DNA of 64,000 nt from an uncultured Candidatus Melainabacteria bacterium (GTDB lineage Bacteria; Cyanobacteriota; Vampirovibrionia; Gastranaerophilales; Gastranaerophilaceae): the NCBI GenBank assembly GCA_934717745.1, contig CAKUZB010000001.1:318046-382045 (forward strand), given 5' to 3'. Both the position numbers and the translations under genes were made by a program. Under the pieces are notes generated by a model. The model saw only the letters and a program-made list of their open reading frames with translations, did no database searches and had not been told where the DNA came from. Below are positions 1 through 6,679 of this stretch, in pieces (the stretch's first letter is position 1; each line of letters opens with the position of its first letter).

Positions 1-64
1 GCCAGTCTGGTGCTGGTGCTCCGCCATTTCCTACTTTTGCGTTTGGATACATAAGCGACTCCAT
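1..64 (-). CDS. Possible 5' end of a truncated gene
   Basis: An open frame enters from the left edge on the minus strand. It starts at an ATG at 64 and gives 21 residues rich in Gly, Ala and Pro (MESLMYPNAKVGNGGAP...). A second in-frame ATG lies at 52. There is no strong Shine-Dalgarno close to either start, only a GGC 12 bases upstream, so the call rests on the open frame alone. No function can be assigned from so little. Confidence 0.3.
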   Translation of the reverse strand, partial: MESLMYPNAKVGNGGAPAPDW

Positions 65-253
65 TTCTGTAAGTTTGCCTAAATATGTAGTTTGACACTA
101 CTCCTATACATGCATGTAAAAACATCTAAAGTCCAGAAATTGCATGGTTTTTAGTCTGATTTTACAAAAGTTTACAAGTTTTATTTTACTAAAAATTGTA
201 CTATCATGTTGTTTATATTGTATTACAATTTTTGTCTAAAAGGAGTACCTCAA

Positions 254-472
254 ATGAATGAAAATCAAAAAAACTGCCCATTTAAAAATATGGTTTGCGA
301 CAAATCTTGTGCTCTTTTTATTGCACCTGACGAATTGAATGAACTTTTGCTTAACAGGTTAGCAAGTTTAGGTGTTCTTGATAGAAATTATGGTGTTTGC
401 TCGCTTAAAACTATCGCTATGAGTAACGCAAGAAATATTTTTGAAAATACTACAACTCGTCGTACTCATTAA
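254..472 (+). CDS. Small Cys-containing hypothetical protein (72 aa)
   Basis: I place the start at the ATG at 254 because a good ribosome-binding site (AAAAGGAGT) lies 9 bases upstream. A longer frame from 206 adds a hydrophobic stretch with no such site. The protein has C8, C15 and C19 (NCPF, VCDKSC) and another Cys near residue 49 (GVCSL). That pattern suggests a small zinc- or Fe-S-binding fold. It resembles short phage-type or accessory Cys proteins in general shape, but I do not recognise a named family. It ends in a basic tail. The gene stands alone and is closed by the terminator at 543-581. Confidence 0.6.
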   Translation: MNENQKNCPFKNMVCDKSCALFIAPDELNELLLNRLASLGVLDRNYGVCSLKTIAMSNARNIFENTTTRRTH

Positions 473-542
473 TTTTTAATATTTTTTATACAACTTTGGC
501 GAGAATCCATTTTATAAGTAAAATTTTTTGAAGGTATACACA

Positions 543-581
543 AAAAAGTCCGATGATGAAATTTTCATAATCGGACTTTTT
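543..581. terminator. Bidirectional rho-independent terminator
   Basis: A 12-bp perfect stem (AAAAAGTCCGAT with ATCGGACTTTTT) has further pairing inside the loop and an A tract on one side and a T tract on the other. It sits between the convergent genes ending at 472 (plus) and 597 (minus) and can end transcripts from both. Confidence 0.85.
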
Positions 582-596
582 GTATTTCTTTTTATC

Positions 597-1859
597 TTAT
601 TGTTGTTGTTGCTGAAGTGTTGCGTATGGAACTCCTGCTTCTTTTGCTTTGATTTGATTAACCAAAGTTATGATTGCAGTTTTTACGGTGCTGTCAGACG
701 TAAACCAAGCATTGTGTTCTGCATTTACTTTTGCTCTGCAAGCAGCCGCTTCGTTTTTCAAGCCTAATTCCATTGCTCTTTTGTAAAGTGCATCAACAAT
801 CATATTTTCTTCTTTTTCTTGTTGATTTCCGAACCAACCTGTATAGTGTTCGTTTTGAATAGATTCAATCAAATTTTCTCCGTCCATTGAGTCAGAGAAA
901 TTTGTTTCCCAGGCTTCAAATACTTCAATAACGTTATCTTTTGTTATTTTTCCAACAGTGTCAGCAAGTTTTTGATTTTTTGTACCGGCACCTTTCATTG
1001 CGTCAAATAGGTCTTCTGAAAGTGCTGCGGCTTCTTCTTGTGCTTTTGCTTTTTTCTTTGATTGAGCCTCTGCTTTTCTTTGTGCTTCTGTTATTTCTGA
1101 ACCGTTAGAGTTACACTCAACAAATGCTTTTTTGTCTGCATCGTATTTATAATATTTATCACCTTTTTTATAAACACCGCTTACATTTGTTTTTTCGTAA
1201 CCTTTTTCTTTTGCAAGATTATCAACAGTTGTTTTATCTCCGCTATCTGTTTCAACTTCAGCATCGCCTCTTACAGCAGGTCCATCACCGGCACTTGGAG
1301 TTCCTCCTGTAGCAGCGGCTTGTCTGGCCTCATCAATTGCTTGTTGTTGTTGTCTTTGGATATTTATTTGGCTAAAATCAAAGTTGAACGAAACAGAATT
1401 TAAGAAACTTTGAAGTGAGCGTGCAACGTTACCTTGTCCAAATACCGCACCTAGTCCAAAAGGCATATTGCTGGCCATTTGAGTTGATGAATCAAATCCC
1501 ATTGCAGAACCCATAAACAAATTAGGATCAATATCGTAGCCTGCACCAACGTTAGTGATAGTCATACCGCCACCGTTGCCTCCGCCACCTTGATTAAAGA
1601 CACTACCACCGTTGTCGCCGTTGCCGTTGTTTGTCGGTTTATTTCCACTGGTATCGCCTGCGGAAGGTGTTGCAGGTGTATTGTCTGTTGGTTGTGAAAA
1701 TACGCTTCCGTCTTTATTATACTTTTGAGGTTGCCCGTTTACTGTAATAGTATAAGTGCCGTCGTCATTCTTTTTGACGTCGGTTGCCCCCTTTGGTAAT
1801 TTGTTAAAGTCGTATCCTGCTCTATCGCAAGCACTTTTTAACGGATTTGGTGCGTTCAT
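597..1859 (-). CDS. Annexin-repeat-like protein, tandem copy A (420 aa)
   Basis: The function is unknown. Residues 1-60 contain a short module with a DDGTYTITVNG motif, like a small beta unit. Residues 60-270 are low complexity: Asn/Gly/Thr-rich, then Gln-rich, then a Lys/Glu/Ala coiled coil. Residues 280-410 form a compact helical domain with AMKGAGT (287-293) and, 39-44 residues later, an acidic DGENLIESIQNE segment. This matches the GxGT...D/E calcium-site layout of an annexin repeat. The C terminus is a Gln run. No signal peptide is visible. The copy at 1906-2982 shares the C-terminal domain with very high identity, so this is a tandem duplication. A separate promoter lies in the 46-base gap, and the ribosome-binding site is AAAAGGAG. 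The annexin assignment is inferred from the motif only. Confidence 0.75.
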   Translation of the reverse strand: MNAPNPLKSACDRAGYDFNKLPKGATDVKKNDDGTYTITVNGQPQKYNKDGSVFSQPTDNTPATPSAGDTSGNKPTNNGNGDNGGSVFNQGGGGNGGGMTITNVGAGYDIDPNLFMGSAMGFDSSTQMASNMPFGLGAVFGQGNVARSLQSFLNSVSFNFDFSQINIQRQQQQAIDEARQAAATGGTPSAGDGPAVRGDAEVETDSGDKTTVDNLAKEKGYEKTNVSGVYKKGDKYYKYDADKKAFVECNSNGSEITEAQRKAEAQSKKKAKAQEEAAALSEDLFDAMKGAGTKNQKLADTVGKITKDNVIEVFEAWETNFSDSMDGENLIESIQNEHYTGWFGNQQEKEENMIVDALYKRAMELGLKNEAAACRAKVNAEHNAWFTSDSTVKTAIITLVNQIKAKEAGVPYATLQQQQQ

Positions 1860-1895
1860 TTTTGTCTCCTTTTATAAAACTGTTTCCTTATTCTT

Positions 1896-1924
1896 ATTAT
1901 ACCATTTATTTGTTGTTTTGATAA
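1896..1924 (-). promoter_or_regulatory. Sigma70-type promoter of annexin-like copy A
   Basis: On the minus strand, TTATCA (1924-1919) is followed after 17 bases by TATAAT (1901-1896), with an extended TGG just before the -10. It overlaps the 3' end of the upstream paralogue, so copy A can be transcribed independently of copy B. Confidence 0.55.
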
Positions 1925-2982
1925 GCCCTTTGTGCTTTTTCCATTCTAACTTGTGCATCTTTTGTTGATACTACTTGTATGATATTGTCAAATGCCGCAC
2001 GTACAGTTGAATCAGAGGTGAACCAAGCAGAATGTTCTGCATTTACCTTTGCTCTGAAAGCGTGGCTTTCGTTTTTTAAACCTAATTCTTGACCTTTTTT
2101 GAATAAAGCATCTGCAATATGGTTTTCTAAGTCTTCTTGTTGATGTCCAAACCAACCTGTATAATGTTCGTTTTGGATAGATTCAATCAAACTTTCTCCG
2201 TCCATTGAGTCTGCAAAGTTTGTGTTCCAAGCCTCAAGTACGTATAAAATATTGTCTTTGTTTATTCTTGCAACTGCACTTTTTAGTTTTGAATTATCTG
2301 TTCCGGCCCCTTTCATTGCAACATAACATTCTTCGGCAATGTTTGCGGCTTCTGTTTCAATTTTATTTTGTTTTGCTTCTGCATTTTTTAATGCTTTTGC
2401 ATCTTTTTCTTTATCACCTGTTGATGAAATTCCATAAATGTTCAATTTTTGTGTAGTTTCGTCTATTGCAGTTTGTTGTTGACCAGCATTTTGACCGGCA
2501 ACTACCCCTTGATTGTATGTTTGACCAAGAGTTAACGCTTGAGCATAGTTTTGAGCCAAAGCGGTTGCATCTGCATAGTTACCCATAAATGGATTTATAG
2601 CAGAAAAACCTGTTTGTTGATTTCCTGTTTGAGTTCCGGCTGTTCCTGTTACACCGACTGGTGTACCTGTTGCCCCTTGTTGTGCAAAAGTTCCTTGTGC
2701 AAATGGATTGTAGGTATAAAGTTGAGTAAAATCAAATTGATTTAATTTATACGGATTTTCCATATCTTGCATCCATTGTGGTCGCATTAAATCGCCATTC
2801 ATTGTTCCAAGATTAGCCAAACCTCCAAGTCCATAAGCCCCTGCAAAGGTATTGTTTTGCATCATTGTCAATAATGATGGATATAAAGCCAACATTGGAT
2901 TTGTTGTATACGCACGTTGTGAAGTTGTGAACGTTGGGTCAGTGTATATACTATACATGTTAGTATTAAAATTCAATGACAT
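1906..2982 (-). CDS. Annexin-repeat-like protein, tandem copy B (358 aa)
   Basis: This is a paralogue of the gene at 597-1859. Residues 1-170 are rich in Asn, Gln, Tyr, Phe, Gly and Thr with many Met, a composition seen in secreted or surface-associated proteins. No cleavable signal peptide is visible. Residues 170-215 are Lys/Ala/Glu helix. Residues 222-350 repeat the helical domain of copy A: AMKGAGT at 222-228, the acidic segment DGESLIESIQNEHYTGWF, then RAKVNAEHSAWFTSDSTV. The N-terminal halves of A and B do not align, whereas the C-terminal 130 residues are close to identical, so the C-terminal domain is the conserved functional unit. The start is the ATG at 2982, preceded by GAGAGG. Its leader is shared with the CHAP gene at 21887. 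Confidence 0.75.
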   Translation of the reverse strand: MSLNFNTNMYSIYTDPTFTTSQRAYTTNPMLALYPSLLTMMQNNTFAGAYGLGGLANLGTMNGDLMRPQWMQDMENPYKLNQFDFTQLYTYNPFAQGTFAQQGATGTPVGVTGTAGTQTGNQQTGFSAINPFMGNYADATALAQNYAQALTLGQTYNQGVVAGQNAGQQQTAIDETTQKLNIYGISSTGDKEKDAKALKNAEAKQNKIETEAANIAEECYVAMKGAGTDNSKLKSAVARINKDNILYVLEAWNTNFADSMDGESLIESIQNEHYTGWFGHQQEDLENHIADALFKKGQELGLKNESHAFRAKVNAEHSAWFTSDSTVRAAFDNIIQVVSTKDAQVRMEKAQRAYQNNK

Positions 2983-2996
2983 CTAAATATCCTCTC

Positions 2997-3044
2997 ATTA
3001 TCTCTCGTAATTTTATAAAGTATTTTTTTTTAAAATAATTGCTT
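2997..3044 (-). promoter_or_regulatory. Promoter/leader shared with the CHAP gene
   Basis: Read on the minus strand, this 48-base block matches 21825-21872 at 40 of 48 positions by hand alignment, without gaps. Both contain AATTATTTT, TACTTTATA and ACGAGAGATAAT at the same spacing and lie just upstream of a start codon. TACTTT is a plausible -10 with (A)GGCA/AAGCA 17 bases before it. The ACGAGAGATAAT part would lie in the 5' untranslated region. Confidence 0.6.
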
Positions 3045-3099
3045 AATCTGGTGAAACCATGGCTCAGAGAGGGTGTGAAACAGTTTAATAACAATAAAT

Positions 3100-3131
3100 A
3101 CGGATTTGTAACAAATTTGTTACAAATCCGT
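3100..3131. terminator. Perfect 32-base palindrome after rimO
   Basis: ACGGATTTGTAACAAA is followed directly by its reverse complement. It lies 29 bases beyond the rimO stop on the minus strand and is followed by a T-rich but interrupted tract. It probably acts as the rimO terminator. A dyad operator for the annexin-like operon downstream is an alternative, since the symmetry is complete with no loop. Confidence 0.55.
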
Positions 3132-3159
3132 AAAAGCATGTTCAATTCTGAATTGTAGG

Positions 3160-4467
3160 TTAAATTTCTCCGTATAAATCGTATTCTGTAGATGATGTAA
3201 TTTTTACGTTTTCTATATCTCCGGGTACGACTTGTTTATCAGTTTTTATGTAAACCATACCGTCAATTTCAGGTGCATCGTGTTCTGAACGAGCCATTAC
3301 AAAGCCGTCATCGGTGTATCCTTCAATAATACAATCGATTGTTTGACCTACGTATTTTTGGTTTAATTCTGTAGAAATTTTTTGTTGTAATTCCATTAAT
3401 TTTTTGTATCTTGCGTGTTTTGTTTTTGCCGAAACTTGATTTTTCATTGAGTAAGAAATTGTTCCTTTTTCTTTTGAATATTCAAAGACACCCATTCTGT
3501 CAAATTTCATTTCTTCTACAAATTTGTATAAATCTTCAAATTGTTCTTCTGTTTCTGACGGATAACCAACGATAAATGCTGTTCTTATTGCAATATTTGG
3601 AACTTTATCTCTGATTTTTTTGATTAAAGTCCTATAGTCGAATGCAGGTCTACACATTGCTTTTAGCATATCTATATTTGAATGTTGCAATGGTAAATCA
3701 ATGTATTTCGCAACTTTTTCAAGATTGGCGATTTTGTCTAAAAGTTCGTCGCTAACGTTTGTTGGGTATGCGTACATAATTCTTATCCAAGATATATTTT
3801 CAATTTTATTTAATTCTTCAAGTAAGGTCGGAAGCATTGGTTTTTCGTACAAATCAACTCCGTAACTGGTTGTATCTTGTGCGATTAAAACGATTTCGGT
3901 TACACCTTTATCTGCAAGTTTTTTTGCTTCTTTTACTATATCTTCAATTTTTCGTGAATGACATTTGCCTCTTAATTTTGGAATGATGCAGTAGCCACAA
4001 TTGTAATTGCAACCGTCTGCAATTTTTATATAAGAACTTGAACCAACTGTAATTTGTTGTCTTTCAACGTCTTCAGGGTAACAATAATTTGGGACTTCTG
4101 ATATATCTGAAACATATTTAAAGTTATTTTCGATTAAATTATCAATAATTTTTGCAATCTCTTTAAAATCTGTTGTTCCTATCATTGCGACAACTTCAGG
4201 AATTGCTTCTTTTAATTCTTCTTTGTGTTTTTGAGGTAGGCAACCTGTTACGATAACTTTTTTACCCTCGTTAACAAGAGTTAAGATTGAATCGACAGAT
4301 TCTTTTTCTGCATCGTGAATGAATGAGCAAGTGTTTACGACAACAATTTCAGCCTCATTTTCGTCAAGTGTAATTTCATACCCTTTTTGTGCTAAAATTC
4401 CCAACATTAACTCTGAATCTACTAAGTTTTTGGCACAACCATGATTAACTAATGCGATTTTCTTCAT
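3160..4467 (-). CDS. rimO: Ribosomal protein S12 methylthiotransferase RimO
   Basis: RimO is a radical-SAM enzyme that adds a methylthio group to a conserved Asp of ribosomal protein S12, using two [4Fe-4S] clusters. The N-terminal UPF0004 domain carries C11, C47 and C76 for the auxiliary cluster. The radical-SAM motif is CNYNCGYC with C153, C157 and C160, followed by IIPKLRGKCHSR, which is typical of RimO rather than MiaB. A C-terminal TRAM-type domain ends in a segment with YDLYGEI. The length of 435 aa is normal. The start at 4467 gives the usual KIALVNHGCAKN beginning. The ribosome-binding site is weak. The gene is a single-gene unit on the minus strand, with the dyad at 3100-3131 downstream. 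Confidence 0.95.
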   Translation of the reverse strand: MKKIALVNHGCAKNLVDSELMLGILAQKGYEITLDENEAEIVVVNTCSFIHDAEKESVDSILTLVNEGKKVIVTGCLPQKHKEELKEAIPEVVAMIGTTDFKEIAKIIDNLIENNFKYVSDISEVPNYCYPEDVERQQITVGSSSYIKIADGCNYNCGYCIIPKLRGKCHSRKIEDIVKEAKKLADKGVTEIVLIAQDTTSYGVDLYEKPMLPTLLEELNKIENISWIRIMYAYPTNVSDELLDKIANLEKVAKYIDLPLQHSNIDMLKAMCRPAFDYRTLIKKIRDKVPNIAIRTAFIVGYPSETEEQFEDLYKFVEEMKFDRMGVFEYSKEKGTISYSMKNQVSAKTKHARYKKLMELQQKISTELNQKYVGQTIDCIIEGYTDDGFVMARSEHDAPEIDGMVYIKTDKQVVPGDIENVKITSSTEYDLYGEI

Positions 4468-4547
4468 CTTTTATTAACTCTTTTCTCTTTTTTGTCTGAA
4501 AACTTCTCATATTAAGTTTATACAAGTTTATTAAGCCATAAAAAAAC

Positions 4548-4576
4548 TTGTTTGTAAAGAAATCAAATGTTATAAT
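4548..4576 (+). promoter_or_regulatory. Promoter placing transcription start at the polymerase ATG
   Basis: TTGTTT (4548-4553), 17 bases, then TATAAT (4571-4576) with an extended TGT. Only six bases separate the -10 from the ATG at 4583, so the transcript should begin at or next to the start codon. No Shine-Dalgarno is present. Confidence 0.75.
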
Positions 4577-4582
4577 ATAGTT

Positions 4583-5740
4583 ATGCAAAATGTTTATGCG
4601 TTAGTTGATTGTGATTCATTTTTTGTGTCTTGTGAACAGGCTGTATCTCCTGAGTTGAAAGGAAAAGCAGTTTGCGTAACAGGAGGCATAAACGGGTGTG
4701 TTGTTTCTCGTTCTAAAGAAGCAAAAAAAATAGGTTTACCTATGGGGTATCCTGTTTTTATGGCTCAAAAAGAATTTAAAAATGTTATCTATATCGAAGG
4801 AAATCATGAACGGTACAAAGAATTTTCTAAACGTGTAATTCAGGTTTTAAATGATTTTAGCCCGAATGTCGAGGTTTGCTCAATTGATGAGGCTTACGTT
4901 GATTTTACGGGGCTTTGTAAATTATACAAAAAGAATTACTATGATTTAGCAAAATTTTTAAGACAAAAAATTTTAGACGAGGTTGATATTCCCGTTTCAA
5001 TCGGAGTGAGTTCTTCAAAAACTTTGGCTAAGTATGCCAGTGATTATGCTAAAAATCAAAATGGCGTTTATTTAATCGGAAAATCAAAATTAAAAAAAGT
5101 TTTACCGGCAACAAAAATTGAGGACATTGCAGGAATTGGCAGACGAATGAAAGTTGCACTAAACAAAGAGGGAATAATTACTTGCTCTGAATTTATTCAA
5201 AAGTCTGATGAGTGGCTTAAAAATAAGTTTTCAATAACGATTGTTGAATTGAAACACGAAATTTTGGGTGAAAATATTAATAAAATTTCGCCTGAATATA
5301 AACCCCCAAAATCTATTCAAGAAACCGGTTCTTTTTCACCTGCAACAAATGATGTTGCTTATTTGAAAAACGAATTAAATAAACACATAAAAGATGCCTG
5401 CCGAAAAATGCGTAAGCATAAGGTTAAAACTTCTCAAGTCGGGGTTATGCTTAAAACTAAGGATTTTGTTGTTTATAGTGATAAGAAAAACCTAGATTAT
5501 GCAATGGATTTGGAGTTAGAAATTTCAAAACAAATTTTTGCATTGTTTGAAAAAATTTATAATCCGGATTTGTTGTATCGCTCGACGGGAGTTTATTTTA
5601 TGAATTTGTCTTCTGCTAAATTCGTTCAGGGTGGACTTTTTGACAATAATTCTAATGAAAAATCCGATAAATTATCTGCTTCTATTGATAAAATTGAAGC
5701 AAAATTTGGTAAAGGTGCAATTAAAACGGGATTTCTATAA
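4583..5740 (+). CDS. Y-family translesion DNA polymerase (UmuC/DinB type)
   Basis: This is an error-prone lesion-bypass polymerase. The catalytic palm is clear: ALVDCDSFF with D9 and D11, and CSIDEAYVDF with D102 and E103. The segment GCVVSRSKEAKKIGLPMG resembles UmuC more than DinB. A helix-hairpin-helix region (IEDIAGIGRRM) and a little-finger domain follow. At 385 aa it is a little shorter than UmuC (about 420). No umuD-like gene is adjacent, so a UmuD-dependent role is not supported by context. It has its own strong promoter and looks leaderless. It converges on the DUF486 gene with only two bases between the stop codons. No LexA box was recognised. Confidence 0.9.
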   Translation: MQNVYALVDCDSFFVSCEQAVSPELKGKAVCVTGGINGCVVSRSKEAKKIGLPMGYPVFMAQKEFKNVIYIEGNHERYKEFSKRVIQVLNDFSPNVEVCSIDEAYVDFTGLCKLYKKNYYDLAKFLRQKILDEVDIPVSIGVSSSKTLAKYASDYAKNQNGVYLIGKSKLKKVLPATKIEDIAGIGRRMKVALNKEGIITCSEFIQKSDEWLKNKFSITIVELKHEILGENINKISPEYKPPKSIQETGSFSPATNDVAYLKNELNKHIKDACRKMRKHKVKTSQVGVMLKTKDFVVYSDKKNLDYAMDLELEISKQIFALFEKIYNPDLLYRSTGVYFMNLSSAKFVQGGLFDNNSNEKSDKLSASIDKIEAKFGKGAIKTGFL

Positions 5741-5742
5741 GA

Positions 5743-6090
5743 TTACCATTTTTTGAAAATAAAAAAGGCTGCAAGGATAATAAAAACGAAGCCTACAAGG
5801 TAATTCCATTTGAATTGCTCTTTTAAATAAAGCACTGAAAAAACTGAAAATACTACCAATGTGATGATTTCTTGAATAGTTTTTAATTGTGCTGCTGAGT
5901 AAAACTCTGAACCGATTCTGTTTGCAGGTACTTGAAAACAGTATTCCAAAAACGCAATGCCCCAACTTACAAGGATTACAATCCACAAAGTTGTGCTTTT
6001 AAATCTTAAATGACCATACCAAGCAAATGTCATAAAAACATTCGAAATCGTAAGCATTATTATCGGCAAAAAAAGACGAAAACTAGACAT
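5743..6090 (-). CDS. DUF486 family small membrane protein
   Basis: The 115-aa protein has four hydrophobic helices (about 4-22, 33-52, 68-88 and 94-113) and the pattern TFAWYGHLRFK...WGIAFLEYCFQVPANRIG...LKTIQEIITL, which is characteristic of DUF486, a family within the drug/metabolite transporter superfamily. The molecular role is unknown. It overlaps the end of rsmG by eight bases and is the last gene of the minus operon 9278-5743. Confidence 0.85.
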   Translation of the reverse strand: MSSFRLFLPIIMLTISNVFMTFAWYGHLRFKSTTLWIVILVSWGIAFLEYCFQVPANRIGSEFYSAAQLKTIQEIITLVVFSVFSVLYLKEQFKWNYLVGFVFIILAAFFIFKKW

Positions 6091-6679
6091 ATTTTATTAT
6101 TACTAAATTCCTTTCAAAAACTTCTTCAAGTGGTAATTTATATTCTATCACATCAATAACTTTTGCTTTGAATTTTTTTAAAATTTTTTCTGCTTGTTGT
6201 ATTTCTTCTTGTGCGGTTTTTGATTTGTATACTACTAAATATCCGCTCTTTTTCAAAAGGGGCATTGCGTATTGCACTATCATTTCAAGTTTTGCGACCG
6301 CACGACTTGTTATTAAATCATATTTTTTGTCTTTAATATTTTCAACTCTATCACAAATTGTTTGAAAATTTTTAAGTTTTAAATCTGTTGCTATTTCAGA
6401 AATTGCTCTAATTTTTTTTTGTATGCTGTCAATTCCCGTAACTTGAATTTGAGGATACTCAATTGATATTGGTAATGCCGGAAAGCCCCCTCCTGTACCT
6501 ATATCAAGCATTGTTGCCGGTGAGAATTTATATTTGTCAAAAAACATTTTTATTGATAAAGAGTCATAAATGTGTTTTTCATCTAAAAATTTTTCATCGT
6601 TTTTAGAAATCAAATTTAAAACTTGATTTTTTTCTAAAAATAATTTTTTATAGTCGCTAAAAGTCTTGGTTTTTGCCAT
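6083..6679 (-). CDS. rsmG: 16S rRNA m7G527 methyltransferase RsmG
   Basis: RsmG methylates N7 of G527 in 16S rRNA using S-adenosylmethionine. The Rossmann motif is MLDIGTGGGFPALPISIEYP, followed by VTGIDSIQKK and LITSRAVAKL, all typical of RsmG. I chose the ATG at 6679 (MAKTKTFSDYK), which gives 198 aa, close to the usual length. The longer frame from 6742 would lie mostly inside the upstream gene. With this start the overlap with the STAND/TPR gene is 23 bases, suggesting translational coupling. The ribosome-binding site is a weak AGAG. Confidence 0.93.
   Translation of the reverse strand: MAKTKTFSDYKKLFLEKNQVLNLISKNDEKFLDEKHIYDSLSIKMFFDKYKFSPATMLDIGTGGGFPALPISIEYPQIQVTGIDSIQKKIRAISEIATDLKLKNFQTICDRVENIKDKKYDLITSRAVAKLEMIVQYAMPLLKKSGYLVVYKSKTAQEEIQQAEKILKKFKAKVIDVIEYKLPLEEVFERNLVIIKYV

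Noticed and set aside
528..767. Open frame on the plus strand over the terminator and the 3' end of annexin-like gene A
   Set aside because: It lies antisense to a clear gene and includes the terminator; no ribosome-binding site. Similar antisense frames across the window were left out for the same reason.
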